Shown piece by piece: positions 17,719-27,306 of a DNA stretch of 58,988 nt; the first letter of the stretch is position 1; each line of letters begins with the position of its first letter. The stretch is from Lachnospiraceae bacterium (GTDB lineage Bacteria > Bacillota > Clostridia > Lachnospirales > Lachnospiraceae): positions 1 through 58,988 of the forward strand of contig QXWO01000008.1 in NCBI GenBank assembly GCA_009911035.1. Direction: 5' to 3'. The translations under genes were made by a program, and so were the position numbers. The notes beneath the pieces are model-generated. The model was not told where the DNA came from and did no database searches. It saw only the letters and a program-made list of their open reading frames with translations.

Positions 17719-18393
17719 TTAAAAAGTGACTTCCCCATCATGGGATACCAGCGAAACGCTCTCCACATCATCCATCTTTTCAAGCTCCTGCATCATCTCA
17801 TACTCTTTCGCCGCCCGTACCTCCAAAACAAGATTACAGCGTCCCCCGGCAATGTTTCTGGATTTTACTTTATAGTATTTACAGTATTCCCCCACTTTCT
17901 GCATAAAAAGCGGTTCTTTCTGTGATTTTCCAAGATTTGCTACCAGTATCATTGGCGCACGCCCCACGGGCAGTCTGTCAAGCACAATTACCAGCATCGT
18001 CAGAACCGCCGAGAGTACAAGGGCTACTTCCGTCATATGGGCTCCGCAGCAGATCCCCACTGCAATGGACCAAAACAAAAAACACAAATCCAGCGGTTCC
18101 TTTATGGCCGTGCGGAACCTCACGATGGAAAGAGCGCCCACCATTCCCAGTGATATAACAATGCTGGACTGAACTGCTAAAATAATCGCCGCAGTAATCA
18201 CTGCAATCGCTGCAAGGGATATGTTAAAATTCTTTGAATAAAAAGTCTTCTTCGTGATCAGCCTGTAAACAATAAAAATATAACAGGCAATTACCGCCGT
18301 AATAAACAGCACTGCCGCGATATGGGGCACACTTATATTTTCGCTGGTATACGATGCGATAAAATCTTTCTTAAAAATATCTGAAAAGTTCAT
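17719..18393 (-). CDS. DUF4956 membrane protein (second module)
   Basis: This protein has 224 residues, exactly the length of the first copy at 9721. Four membrane helices are followed by a cytoplasmic domain. The signature MVGALSIVRFRTAIK is conserved, followed by E-P instead of D-P, and the C-terminus VSLVSHDGEVTF matches the other copy. I start at ATG 18393 (CGGAGA 7 bases upstream), giving MNFSD as in the paralogue; 13 more codons are open upstream. It follows the VTC gene by 42 bases and probably forms its membrane partner. Confidence 0.8.
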   Translation of the reverse strand: MNFSDIFKKDFIASYTSENISVPHIAAVLFITAVIACYIFIVYRLITKKTFYSKNFNISLAAIAVITAAIILAVQSSIVISLGMVGALSIVRFRTAIKEPLDLCFLFWSIAVGICCGAHMTEVALVLSAVLTMLVIVLDRLPVGRAPMILVANLGKSQKEPLFMQKVGEYCKYYKVKSRNIAGGRCNLVLEVRAAKEYEMMQELEKMDDVESVSLVSHDGEVTF

Positions 18394-18435
18394 TCTCCAT
18401 TCTCCGTTCTGCTTTGCGCCGTCTTTATGCAATTT

Positions 18436-19140
18436 TCAGACGCTCTCCAGCGCAAATTTTCTGCAAAGATAATATTTTGAAAAAGTACTTGCCGTCAGAC
18501 CGTCAAGCTGTAACAGGCCGTAAACTTCATCCGGCAGGAAATCATCAAACTTCACTTCCATCAGTGCATATCCCGCAGGTAGCACCCCGCGCCCCCGGAT
18601 TTCTGCATCCAGAAACGACTGCACGTCTTTTACGGACTTAATATTGCTGTCAAAGGTCACCCTCACATTGGCGTCCCCCGGCCTGTACACATAGGGAACC
18701 CTGTCATAATCCACAATAACCGCAGGATGCATGAGCCGCACTGCCATCAGATAAGCCAGTCTGTGAAGGGTCTGCTGCTCCGGGCTGATCTCACCGGGTA
18801 TCCGGCCTTCCATTAGCTGCCTGCACTGATCCTGGGTAAGAAGACAGGATTTTTTACTGGTCTTTCCCCGAATCTTCTGTTTCACTTCCAGTGAGATTCT
18901 CTCCGGGCTGTGATCGTATATCCTGATTCTGTATTTTTCCCTGTTGTCCACACCGTTTTCGTTGTCCATATAACAACTGTTTTCATAGTCGTCAAAATAC
19001 AGGCTCCTGATATTATAAAATCCCTCCCCGGCAGCATGGACATCTTTGTCCATAAGGGCACTTACTTTAGCATCCTCTATCAACATCTGGCCACGGGTCA
19101 GCGGATATTTATATTCGTGTCTGTAATGTATCTGTTCCAA
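18436..19140 (-). CDS. VTC-domain polyphosphate polymerase-like protein (second module)
   Basis: This 234-residue VTC domain is paralogous to 10475. Blocks in order: YRHEYKY, IRSLYFDD, NREKYRIRIYDHS, ISLEVKQKIRGKTSKK, IVDYDRVPYVY, VRVTFDSN, and MEVKFDDFLP. Tunnel-lining basic residues and the Glu of the EVK strand are kept, so polyphosphate synthesis from ATP is expected. It uses a TTG start at 19140, supported by AGGAGA 7 bases upstream, and is immediately adjacent to the stop of the CotH gene (no gap), so it is co-translated. Soluble and cytoplasmic by itself. Confidence 0.85.
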   Translation of the reverse strand: MEQIHYRHEYKYPLTRGQMLIEDAKVSALMDKDVHAAGEGFYNIRSLYFDDYENSCYMDNENGVDNREKYRIRIYDHSPERISLEVKQKIRGKTSKKSCLLTQDQCRQLMEGRIPGEISPEQQTLHRLAYLMAVRLMHPAVIVDYDRVPYVYRPGDANVRVTFDSNIKSVKDVQSFLDAEIRGRGVLPAGYALMEVKFDDFLPDEVYGLLQLDGLTASTFSKYYLCRKFALESV

Positions 19141-21069
19141 TTACTGCTCTCCTGTCTCCTCCCATATTCCTTCCAGAATACAATCTTCACAAATCAATGC
19201 ACCTTCCGATATATTTTCCCCGCTCTCCCGGTCAAAATAGCCTGTAAAATCATACCCTTCCATCTCATACCGGGGCAGCCCCGCTAAGGGCGTTCCTTTT
19301 TCCACCCAGTAATACAGGGTCTGGTTATAATCCTGGTTTAAAAAGGGCGCTTCATTTCTTACTTCCACTACACAAAAGTCCCTCTTTTCCACCCATAGTC
19401 TATCCAGAAAATCCTTCTTTTGTAAAAGAAATTCCCGAACCATATCCACATGCTGGTCCAAGTCAGAAAACCGGGCATACATCCCTTCTGCGGAAACCCT
19501 TTCGTTCCCAGAGCCGTCATTTTCTGTGGATTTTCCGTCTCCAATCGCCCATCTGTTTTCCCCGGGATGTACAAATATCCAGTCCTGTCTTTTTTCATGC
19601 CACTTTAATGCATCCAAAAGGGCACTGCGCCTTATTTTTTCTGTATACTTGTCAATGCCTTCCTCTATCGCCCAGCCCAGATTTTCTCTAAATACTTCCC
19701 TGTACTTTTCCGCTGTCAGTGCCTGAAATTCCGGATTATTGTACATAGCCGAGAGCCATCTGTTCTGGTTGGCATTCCCTTCGGGCCTTGATCTGCACAC
19801 CGACGCCGTAAGGGCTGCCGGATTGCCAAACATTGGGGTGTTTACATTCCCCATGACACCATCAAAATCCCACACCGGGCCGGCATACAAAAGAGGATTT
19901 TCCTTGTCCGTCACATAGGAAAACTGGCTGGCAATACCTGTATCGTGATCCCCTGATATTTCCTGGATTAAAAAAGCCTCTGCCCATGAATCCATGTCGA
20001 TCAGTTCCCCTAAATCCTTACCGCTCAAAGTGCTTACGCCATCTTCCGCCATCAGCGCCCTTTCAATATCGTTTATCATGTACTGAATCCGGCTGATTTC
20101 CTCTGATGGCTTTGCACTTACAAAACCCGCCGCAAATATCTGCCCTGCATCCGAAATCACATAGAGTGCATCCTCCTCCATGCGGAAATCCAGTTCCATC
20201 TCCAGAAACCAACTGTCCTGCTCTGGGATCTCCAGCCTGTTCTCACCAATTTCCACCGCTTCCGTCAAAAGGTACATCCCCTGATAAACGCCATTCAGAT
20301 AAACCTCCACAAATTCCCCATCCGGCTCATAAGCATCTATACTTGCATTGGCCAGATCAAGTACCAGCTTATTTCTTATATATGCCCCGTCTGTGGCATT
20401 GGCCAGAAGATTCCACTTGCAGGCAGGTTTCATGCCGCACAGGGAAACAGGCCTTTGAAAGGTGAAGGTAAAAGGCTTTTTGTCCAATGTGGCAGTAAGA
20501 TTGCCTCTTACCTTAAACTTCTCCAGATTTTCCCGGCAGACCACACTGCCAGACTCGTCCACCATCAAAAGATTTCCTGTTTCAATATATTTTTTATTTG
20601 CAAATTCTGTCAGGTCAAGGATGTCTTCTTCATCCTCCGCTGAGATCATAAGGGCTGGCAGATTTGCCGATGCAAGCACCTGGAGGGGCTTTTCCCCGGC
20701 AGATGTCCCAAGAGGTCCTTTGAGTGCTAATTTATGGATTTCTTCTTTTCCCCCATCCGTCCACAGACTGTTCCTTTTATAGACCGTCCCGTCTATCCCC
20801 ACGGTCCCCTTTCCCCCTTCATACCGAAGAACAAATTCCGTGGGTTTTCCCGCAAAACAGGACGGCAGGAAAAGATAGTACTTTTCTTCCTCCTCGTCTT
20901 CCCAAAGCCTTACCTCTATCTTCTGCCCGTCAGCCGCGCATTCAAAGATAAGCCCTTCCGCAAGCTCCTTTTCGTGGTCTGTCCTCACATAGGACACTGT
21001 TAAAACGGCTGCCAGCATAAGCATTGCGCTCACTACCACAAAAAAGCGCATTTTATTTCCAAAAGTCAT
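19141..21069 (-). CDS. CotH kinase-family protein, divergent WDFD type
   Basis: This 642-residue protein has an N-terminal signal anchor (~8-26) and a large outer part. An N-terminal beta-rich region (~35-130) is followed by the CotH core: KWNLLANATDGAYIRNK, FVEVYLNGVYQGMYLLTE, and PVWDFDGVMGN carrying the canonical DFD-type metal motif. The C-terminus (~575-642) contains aromatic, GYDFTGYFD-like segments that may bind a wall component. It differs from the other two CotH proteins, which have IPWDLN there, so it may be the more conventional kinase of the set. AAGGAG lies 11 bases before the ATG at 21069. Confidence 0.8.
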   Translation of the reverse strand: MTFGNKMRFFVVVSAMLMLAAVLTVSYVRTDHEKELAEGLIFECAADGQKIEVRLWEDEEEEKYYLFLPSCFAGKPTEFVLRYEGGKGTVGIDGTVYKRNSLWTDGGKEEIHKLALKGPLGTSAGEKPLQVLASANLPALMISAEDEEDILDLTEFANKKYIETGNLLMVDESGSVVCRENLEKFKVRGNLTATLDKKPFTFTFQRPVSLCGMKPACKWNLLANATDGAYIRNKLVLDLANASIDAYEPDGEFVEVYLNGVYQGMYLLTEAVEIGENRLEIPEQDSWFLEMELDFRMEEDALYVISDAGQIFAAGFVSAKPSEEISRIQYMINDIERALMAEDGVSTLSGKDLGELIDMDSWAEAFLIQEISGDHDTGIASQFSYVTDKENPLLYAGPVWDFDGVMGNVNTPMFGNPAALTASVCRSRPEGNANQNRWLSAMYNNPEFQALTAEKYREVFRENLGWAIEEGIDKYTEKIRRSALLDALKWHEKRQDWIFVHPGENRWAIGDGKSTENDGSGNERVSAEGMYARFSDLDQHVDMVREFLLQKKDFLDRLWVEKRDFCVVEVRNEAPFLNQDYNQTLYYWVEKGTPLAGLPRYEMEGYDFTGYFDRESGENISEGALICEDCILEGIWEETGEQ

Positions 21070-21089
21070 GCTGCATCCGCTCCTTAAAT

Positions 21090-22880
21090 CTATCCCGCAT
21101 CATCCGACTCCTCAAATACCTCCGGGAACTCACCTCCATCATATGTTCCTTTCAGCCCAAATGGCTTTCCATACAATACATAATGTTCCAGAAGGGTCCC
21201 GGCGTCATAAGAATACAATTCTTTTAACGTATTTCTGTTTTCCTCCCAATAATATCTGGCATCAAATTCCTCCGAGTAATCTATTCCATTATATACTTGA
21301 GGCGATGTGACGTCCTCATACAACTGGTCAAAATATTGGTCAAGAAAATCAATTCTCTTGTTCACATATTCATATATATAGTTGTCCTGCCAGTACTCTG
21401 TTCCGCTCTGCCATCGATTGTAATTTCGTTCATATGCCCCGGAAGCATGCAGATAGCCAAACTGTTCATCAAGTATTTTACATATTTTTTCTTTACTGAT
21501 TATCCCTTTACTGCGCAGCTCATCCCATCTCTCACGCATAAGCCAGGCAACTGTCTCGTTATCCATATAGTAAAGCGCGCTTGCATCCGATGCCCATGCA
21601 CTAACATTATTATAGCTGTCAGGGTCGTATAAAGTATAATTGCATTCCTCATGGTCTATCCATGGATTCCCCCATGTAGCATTCAAATCCCACGGTATCT
21701 TGACAAATTGATATGTTCCGTCATTTTTATATTCCGCAAGGAAAAAAATATTTTTTCTTAAATTATCCGTACCGTTAATGAGCATACAGAACAAATTATA
21801 GTCCAGAGTATTTTCCATATTCAGAAGATCTGCTCCCTCCTGAAAGCTCATCAGTCCCCCTTTCACATAATAATCCACCCATGTCTTTATCGGCTCCCAA
21901 TCACTTTCTTCATAATCCTTCGGATATTTTAAAATAAAAACCGGTCTCATTTCGTCTGTATCTTCATTAGAGTAATTATGCTCCTCCGGTATTCTATATG
22001 CCCTGCATTTATATAAAACATCATTTTTATTTAAAGACAGCTCTTTCTTATCTACCCTTTCTGTTAACGCATATACTCCCTGATATTCATTATTTAAAAA
22101 CAGCTCCACGTACTCTATACCGGCTCCCTTGCTGTTTTTCACATTGCCGCTGGAAACAATTTCCTCCCACACCTGGGCTGATACCTTATTATGGATAAGC
22201 CCTGCATCATCATAAAGAGCATTCAATATCCAGTCATCGTCCTTCCTCATGCCAAGGAAGGATAAATCTCTGTTTTCAAGTTCTAATTTATAGCCTTTCT
22301 TTTCATACCAGCGTGAAGATCCGCCCCTTATGCGAAAGGCACACTCTTCACTTTGAAACCGGGTACTGGTATGATACTGATCGCATACCTGCACTATGCC
22401 ATGCATGATTTCCACTTCTTCTCTTTCTACCTGTTCCACAAAAAGACTCATAACAGGCATTCCCGTAAAAACCACCTGATACTCAGCATATTCCTGCCCG
22501 CTTACCTGATACAATTTAAAAGCATGTCCCTCACTCATGGCATTTTCTTTATTCCACAGATAGCTGTCATCGCAAAAATAAAGCTTTCCGTATTCCGCCT
22601 CCAGTTTTCCTTCCCACCATTGCCCTTCTATCGTCTGGGGGATGTATAATATATGAGACTGGATATCATAGGCAACAGGATGTTCATCATATTTAACCGT
22701 TCCTTCCCAGTCTGCCGCCTTTTTGTTTGCAATAATATTTTCCAGTTCCTCTTTACTTACCACATTTACAGACATGATTTCATTTTTAAACATCACTGTG
22801 AGCTTTCCAAGATTCAGAAAAAATGCCCAGAATATTACAGAAAATAATATGAAAAATATCTTTTTCTTCCGAATACCCAT
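21090..22880 (-). CDS. CotH kinase-family protein with a C-terminal YYxxxN-type repeat
   Basis: This 596-residue protein has a signal anchor (~6-24) and a CotH core very like the protein at 11216 (LSFLGMRKDDDWIL, LYDDAGLIHNK, YVELFLNNEYQGVYALTE, IPWDLNATWGN). It has an extra ~85-residue C-terminus containing FDARYYWEENRN and LLEHYVLYGKPFG. This resembles the YYxxxNPDV...LLxHYxxxG repeats seen in surface proteins of Clostridia and could hold the kinase near the wall. Expected to act outside the membrane. GGAGG lies 8 bases before the ATG at 22880. Only 20 bases separate it from the next CotH gene. Confidence 0.8.
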   Translation of the reverse strand: MGIRKKKIFFILFSVIFWAFFLNLGKLTVMFKNEIMSVNVVSKEELENIIANKKAADWEGTVKYDEHPVAYDIQSHILYIPQTIEGQWWEGKLEAEYGKLYFCDDSYLWNKENAMSEGHAFKLYQVSGQEYAEYQVVFTGMPVMSLFVEQVEREEVEIMHGIVQVCDQYHTSTRFQSEECAFRIRGGSSRWYEKKGYKLELENRDLSFLGMRKDDDWILNALYDDAGLIHNKVSAQVWEEIVSSGNVKNSKGAGIEYVELFLNNEYQGVYALTERVDKKELSLNKNDVLYKCRAYRIPEEHNYSNEDTDEMRPVFILKYPKDYEESDWEPIKTWVDYYVKGGLMSFQEGADLLNMENTLDYNLFCMLINGTDNLRKNIFFLAEYKNDGTYQFVKIPWDLNATWGNPWIDHEECNYTLYDPDSYNNVSAWASDASALYYMDNETVAWLMRERWDELRSKGIISKEKICKILDEQFGYLHASGAYERNYNRWQSGTEYWQDNYIYEYVNKRIDFLDQYFDQLYEDVTSPQVYNGIDYSEEFDARYYWEENRNTLKELYSYDAGTLLEHYVLYGKPFGLKGTYDGGEFPEVFEESDDAG

Positions 22881-22954
22881 TTTCCTTCCTCCGCATCACT
22901 ACATTATAATGTATCGCAGACGAAAAGACAAGACAGACTTAATTTCTCCCGGTT

Positions 22955-23992
22955 TCATCCCCCATGCTTTTTTAACTCCTCATAAATCATCCGCACATTA
23001 TCATCCCAAGATTCATATCCTTTCCTGCCCCTGCAGTCTGGGATACGGTCATTATAGGTCAAAAAATTGCCAAGATAATCCGTAAACTTGCAGCTCCCCC
23101 AATAGTTCAAGTGGGATTCATCGTGAAAATCCTGCTCAAAATCCAGCCCAATCTCATTATAGTATTCGTTATAATTGATAAAAATGATTCCTTCTTCCGC
23201 GGCAATCTCCGTAATTTCGTTATAGGTCTGCTTATCCTCCGCCGTCATAATGTAGGGAGCCACAATCAGCACCAGGTCACTGCCTTTTTCTTTCGTCAAA
23301 GCAATGATTTTTCTTAAATATTTTTCGGATTTTTCCGTAAGGCCGCCGCTTTTATCCTCCGAAACACCAGGACGCTCCTGAGGTTTAATATCCCAGTAAG
23401 GGGTATAGCCTTTAAAGGCTTCCTTCTCCTTGTCATCCCAGAAAAAATTTTCAAAATCATCCGTTTCCAAATCATCGTACCTGCTGTGATACACTGCAAA
23501 AGAGGGGAAATACTCATGCAGTCTTTCCGGCTCCACGCTGGCCGAAAGCATCTGTAACTTATTGAGGGAAAACCTCATGCCGTAAACATTTTCCGCCATC
23601 CAGTCATACTGGTAATCCTCCTTAAACCGGGCAGGCGCATACATGTCCACTATGACAACCTTAGGATTTTGATATTTATAGAACTCTTTTAAATAGTGGT
23701 AAGTCATCCACAAAGGCTGCTCTGCCCCGCTGTAATCATAAGCAGCAATACCATACATTTCCCACAAAAGCGCTGTGTTTATATTGCAATGGACATGACT
23801 TGTCCCCATCATTACCACATCTATGGAATCTTCCGGCTGCCAATAGAGGCCGTCCTTCTGGTTCACTCCGTGATAAGACTTAATGCTTAAAATACTTGCC
23901 GCCAGATAAAGCGTCACCAGAAACAGCAAGAGGAATCCCGCCCTTATCCAGTTTTTATATTGAAATATTCTTTTTACCCTTTTTCTTGCCAT
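22955..23992 (-). CDS. SGNH-like acyltransferase partner of the second MBOAT
   Basis: This 345-residue protein has one N-terminal membrane anchor (~17-36) and an outer SGNH-like domain. The nucleophile block is GTS (63-65) and the acid-base block HDESH lies near the C-terminus. It is expected to take an acyl group from the MBOAT encoded just upstream (10-base gap) and place it on a surface polymer. AGGAGA precedes the ATG at 23992 by 6 bases, so I do not use the 27-codon extension, which overlaps the MBOAT gene. It leads into the CotH/VTC/DUF4956 genes. Confidence 0.75.
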   Translation of the reverse strand: MARKRVKRIFQYKNWIRAGFLLLFLVTLYLAASILSIKSYHGVNQKDGLYWQPEDSIDVVMMGTSHVHCNINTALLWEMYGIAAYDYSGAEQPLWMTYHYLKEFYKYQNPKVVIVDMYAPARFKEDYQYDWMAENVYGMRFSLNKLQMLSASVEPERLHEYFPSFAVYHSRYDDLETDDFENFFWDDKEKEAFKGYTPYWDIKPQERPGVSEDKSGGLTEKSEKYLRKIIALTKEKGSDLVLIVAPYIMTAEDKQTYNEITEIAAEEGIIFINYNEYYNEIGLDFEQDFHDESHLNYWGSCKFTDYLGNFLTYNDRIPDCRGRKGYESWDDNVRMIYEELKKHGG

Positions 23993-24002
23993 AGCCTGTC
24001 TC

Positions 24003-25439
24003 CTAAAACTGCATATAAATGAATTGTTCCGCATGATAGCCCGGCCCATATACACCGAAAATAAATATTGCAATGATCAGCAGATAAAAGACAAAATATC
24101 TTGCCGCATTTTCCTTGTACTGAATAAGCACAGGCAGATGCATCTGCCTCTTATTACAAAGCCTGTCAATCGCCCATACCACCGCAATTCCAAAGACGAT
24201 AACCACAGCCTCCACCGTATTCAGCCCTAATGCCTGCATTGCCGGATACCACATGTCGGGCTTTATACCGGTAGTAAACATTCCTGACACATAGTCTGAC
24301 GCCGCTTTTAAGTTTTCAGCCCGGAAAAAAATCCACGCAAAGGCTACTGCACAAAAGGTAAGTATCCGTCCTCCTCTCATCTTCCGTCCCGTTTTACGCC
24401 AAAGTACTTCTGTCACCGAATAGAGCCCGTGCAGAAGCCCCCACACTACAAAGTTGAGGCCTGCTCCGTGCCACATGCCGCACACCAGAAATACCAGCAT
24501 AGTATTCACACATTTCCTGAAAGTCCCCTTACGGTTCCCTCCCAAGGGTATATACAGATAATCCCGGAGCCAGGTGCTTAATGAGATATGCCATCTGCGC
24601 CAGAACCCGGAAATCGTCCCCGCACAGTAAGGGGATTCAAAGTTATGGGTAAGGTTTATTCCAAAAACTTTCCCACAGCCTATGGCAATATAAGAGTATC
24701 CTGCAAAGTCACAGTAAATCTGCATGGTATAAAAAAGAGCCCCCAGAACCAGCCACAGACTGTCAAATTCATTAGGATCTCCAAAAATCTGATTTACCGT
24801 CGCCGCCAGACGGTCCGCCACCACCATCTTCATGAAATATCCCCAGAGCATATAAGTAAATGCAGTGGAAAGCCTGCCTCTGTCCCAGAATTTTACCCTG
24901 CCAATTTTCTTAAACTGGTCAAGAAACCCTCTCTCCCGCTCAATTGGCCCACTTACCAGTTTCGGAAAAAAGGCAAAATAACAGCTTAAGCACAGAAAAC
25001 TTTTCTCCGCCTTCTCTTTCTTTTTATAAATATCCACCAGATACCCGATGGCCTGAAACAGGTAAAAGGACAGTCCAACCGGCATAGCAAAGCTGCTGAC
25101 AAATCCCTTCGGCATCTGCTGCTCCAAACCCGTTATCTCCAGAAGACCGGGCATATATTTATACACACACAGCAGGAATACATACAGGAATATCACCCAA
25201 ACCATGCTTCTCTTTCCTGTCTTGTCAAGGCCCTTGTTCCCATATCTTTCTATCCTCACTCCTGCCCGCCATGTGCAAAAGGATACCAGAATCAAAACCG
25301 CCAGCGCCCGCAGATCCAAAAAGCCGCAGAAAACATAACTGGCAAAAAGCAGTACGTAAGGACGCCATTTTACAGGCAGTACAAAAAAGGATGTCACCAC
25401 GATTCCCAGAAACCCCAAGAAAAACATTGACACAAACAC
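24003..25439 (-). CDS. MBOAT family O-acyltransferase (second copy)
   Basis: This ~478-residue polytopic protein has all AlgI-type signatures: NFESPYCAGTISGFWRRWH, YLYIPLGGN, and CGMWHGAGLNF with His324, plus a second His337. It is followed by its SGNH partner. The start is a GTG: AGGAG sits 8 bases before the GTG at 25439. Another GTG at 25448 lies too close to the same site, and an ATG lies 4 codons inside. It probably begins the second leftward cluster; the upstream 250 bases carry the terminator of the DUF6056 gene and then AT-rich sequence that may hold its promoter. Confidence 0.85.
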   Translation of the reverse strand: MFVSMFFLGFLGIVVTSFFVLPVKWRPYVLLFASYVFCGFLDLRALAVLILVSFCTWRAGVRIERYGNKGLDKTGKRSMVWVIFLYVFLLCVYKYMPGLLEITGLEQQMPKGFVSSFAMPVGLSFYLFQAIGYLVDIYKKKEKAEKSFLCLSCYFAFFPKLVSGPIERERGFLDQFKKIGRVKFWDRGRLSTAFTYMLWGYFMKMVVADRLAATVNQIFGDPNEFDSLWLVLGALFYTMQIYCDFAGYSYIAIGCGKVFGINLTHNFESPYCAGTISGFWRRWHISLSTWLRDYLYIPLGGNRKGTFRKCVNTMLVFLVCGMWHGAGLNFVVWGLLHGLYSVTEVLWRKTGRKMRGGRILTFCAVAFAWIFFRAENLKAASDYVSGMFTTGIKPDMWYPAMQALGLNTVEAVVIVFGIAVVWAIDRLCNKRQMHLPVLIQYKENAARYFVFYLLIIAIFIFGVYGPGYHAEQFIYMQF

Positions 25440-25620
25440 TACGATCACTCCTCGCTATTCAATTTTATCCACGTACACCTTTTGCCGCCTGTCTTCTCAC
25501 AGAAACGAGTATTTCCACGTTTTTAAAACCTGCAAAAACTGTTTCCTTAAAAGCTTGGCTGTAACACAAACTGATTTCCTGAATCAGTCATTCGTTATAA
25601 ACTGTTATTAGTATAACAAA

Positions 25621-25646
25621 AAAGAAGCCTTTTAAAAGGCTTCTTT
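25621..25646 (-). terminator. Terminator of the DUF6056 gene and upstream genes
   Basis: AAAGAAGCC and GGCTTCTTT form a perfect stem closing on TTTTAAAA. In the leftward direction it is followed by further T (TTTGTTATA). It separates the 27.2 kb gene from the MBOAT-led cluster; the rest of the ~250-base gap (25440-25701) is AT-rich with a small CTGATT/AATCAG hairpin. Confidence 0.7.
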
Positions 25647-25701
25647 CCCAAAATTAAGAATCTCTTAAATATTACTTCATAATTTTTACCATTTTATACC
25701 A

Positions 25702-27240
25702 CTACTCTTTCTTTACCGTCACTTCCTTTAGTCCGTAGAACCGGGATACCCCTTCATTTTCCCAATCCTGCGCATCCTCCCTGATATCCGAGAAATATAG
25801 CAGTACCGGGTGTTCTTTTAAAGCTTCCACTTCCACAGACTCTCCTGTCCCTTTTTGGTACAGTTCCATGCGTGCTTTCCGCGCATCCCCGTAAGCCCGG
25901 GCACTGCCACTGGCTAAATCTGTAACTGCCGAGGAAAAGGTATAATAATGAGGCTCTGGCACAATCGTTAACACCGACCCTATTATCAAAAACACCATAC
26001 AGCCAGCCAGACACCAGCAGCTCTCCGGTGAAAATCCCCAGCCATCCTCTGCACTCCTGTCGCTGAACCTTCTCCTTGCCCATCCGGTTACATAACCAAC
26101 GCACAAGGAAAACACCAGCACATACATCAAAAAAGTCAGTGCCTGAAGCCTTCCTGCTTCCATATTTCCTACTGCAAATAACGGCGGTGTCATCATTGCC
26201 GCCACCAGGCAATAACCGAAAAATACCACCAGCAAAGGATTGGAAAACCTGTAAGCGGTTTTTCCCGCCATATACCAGAACAGTGGTACCAGCCCAATCA
26301 TTACCACAAGCACAGGCCAAGTGGTCCAGTCCCCCATTACCCTGTCAAGACATTCATAAAGGGAAACCAACACCGCCTTAACAGGATTCATGCCGCTGGC
26401 CCCTTCCGCACGCACCCAGTTTCCCGGCGCCGCTACATTTAAAATAAATCCCAGATAAAACAAGCCCATGGGAATGCACAGCCTTTTACAGACCTTCCAT
26501 CCTTTATTACAGGTAATCAGCACAGCCGCAGCCAGCACCACAACTGCCCCGTTCAATGCCGTCATCTGGTTTCCTCCTCCGGTAAAGAAGCCAATTACGG
26601 AAGCCGCAGCCAAATCCCAGATTCTCTTTTTTCCTTTATCATAAACCGCCGAAACCAGCAGGCCAAAGAAAAACAGGGACATACTGTGGACAAAAATATA
26701 ATTTGCCGCGCCGCTGTACCAGTAGAAAGCTTCCACCCGCCCTGCAGGACACATGCACTGCACCGATGCAAACAGCACCAGCATGGAAACACTATGGCCT
26801 GTCCATTTGTCTGCTTTAAATATCTTTACAAAAACTGACCGGAATAAATACATCGTCGAAAAGCTGAGCATTGCAAGCATGACCCAGGTAGTTAACACAT
26901 AAAACCGCTCCCCAAACGCATTGGGAGGTACCGCCATAAGAAAATTAGAGGTAAAATATCCCATCCAGTGAAGCCAGTCATCCGCTGCCCGCACAACTCC
27001 CTGCCAGAGAACCGCAAACACATTTCCGGTGGCTGCCCATATCTGATGACAGTCGCTGCCAATGGAGTAATCGTCTGCGCTGGGATAGTTATACCAGGCA
27101 ATCCACAATAATGGTATCACTGAAAGTACATAGACCACTGTTGTGAATACTGCCATGCTTTTCGGTGTTATAATCTTTATGATCCACCCCGAAACTCTGC
27201 TTTCTGCTTTTTTCCACTTTTCTGACAAAGGCTTTCTCAT
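25702..27240 (-). CDS. DUF6056 family membrane protein, GT-C-like
   Basis: This 512-residue protein has about eleven membrane helices and a short C-terminal outer part. The first outer loop holds YPSADDYSIG (~52-61), the acidic motif typical of DUF6056 proteins and of GT-C enzymes. It is expected in the cytoplasmic membrane as a sugar or polymer transferase using a lipid-linked donor, but no member's activity is known to me. GGGAG precedes the ATG at 27240. It is separated from the aminotransferase gene by a 66-base gap that holds a reversed copy of the dispersed repeat. Confidence 0.65.
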   Translation of the reverse strand: MRKPLSEKWKKAESRVSGWIIKIITPKSMAVFTTVVYVLSVIPLLWIAWYNYPSADDYSIGSDCHQIWAATGNVFAVLWQGVVRAADDWLHWMGYFTSNFLMAVPPNAFGERFYVLTTWVMLAMLSFSTMYLFRSVFVKIFKADKWTGHSVSMLVLFASVQCMCPAGRVEAFYWYSGAANYIFVHSMSLFFFGLLVSAVYDKGKKRIWDLAAASVIGFFTGGGNQMTALNGAVVVLAAAVLITCNKGWKVCKRLCIPMGLFYLGFILNVAAPGNWVRAEGASGMNPVKAVLVSLYECLDRVMGDWTTWPVLVVMIGLVPLFWYMAGKTAYRFSNPLLVVFFGYCLVAAMMTPPLFAVGNMEAGRLQALTFLMYVLVFSLCVGYVTGWARRRFSDRSAEDGWGFSPESCWCLAGCMVFLIIGSVLTIVPEPHYYTFSSAVTDLASGSARAYGDARKARMELYQKGTGESVEVEALKEHPVLLYFSDIREDAQDWENEGVSRFYGLKEVTVKKE

Positions 27241-27261
27241 CTCTGCTCCCGTTTTCGTTTT

Positions 27262-27293
27262 TTACAATAAGCTGGCCCGCGAAGCGTGGCAGC
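27262..27293 (-). repeat. Dispersed 32-bp hairpin repeat, copy B
   Basis: This copy has the same 32-base element as 3191-3222 in reverse orientation, with the same CCAGCTTATTGTAA end. Its hairpin arms CCGCG/CGTGG inside GCTG/CAGC are more regular here than in copy A. It lies between two leftward genes. Confidence 0.65.
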
Positions 27294-27306
27294 ATTCATC
27301 TCTCTA

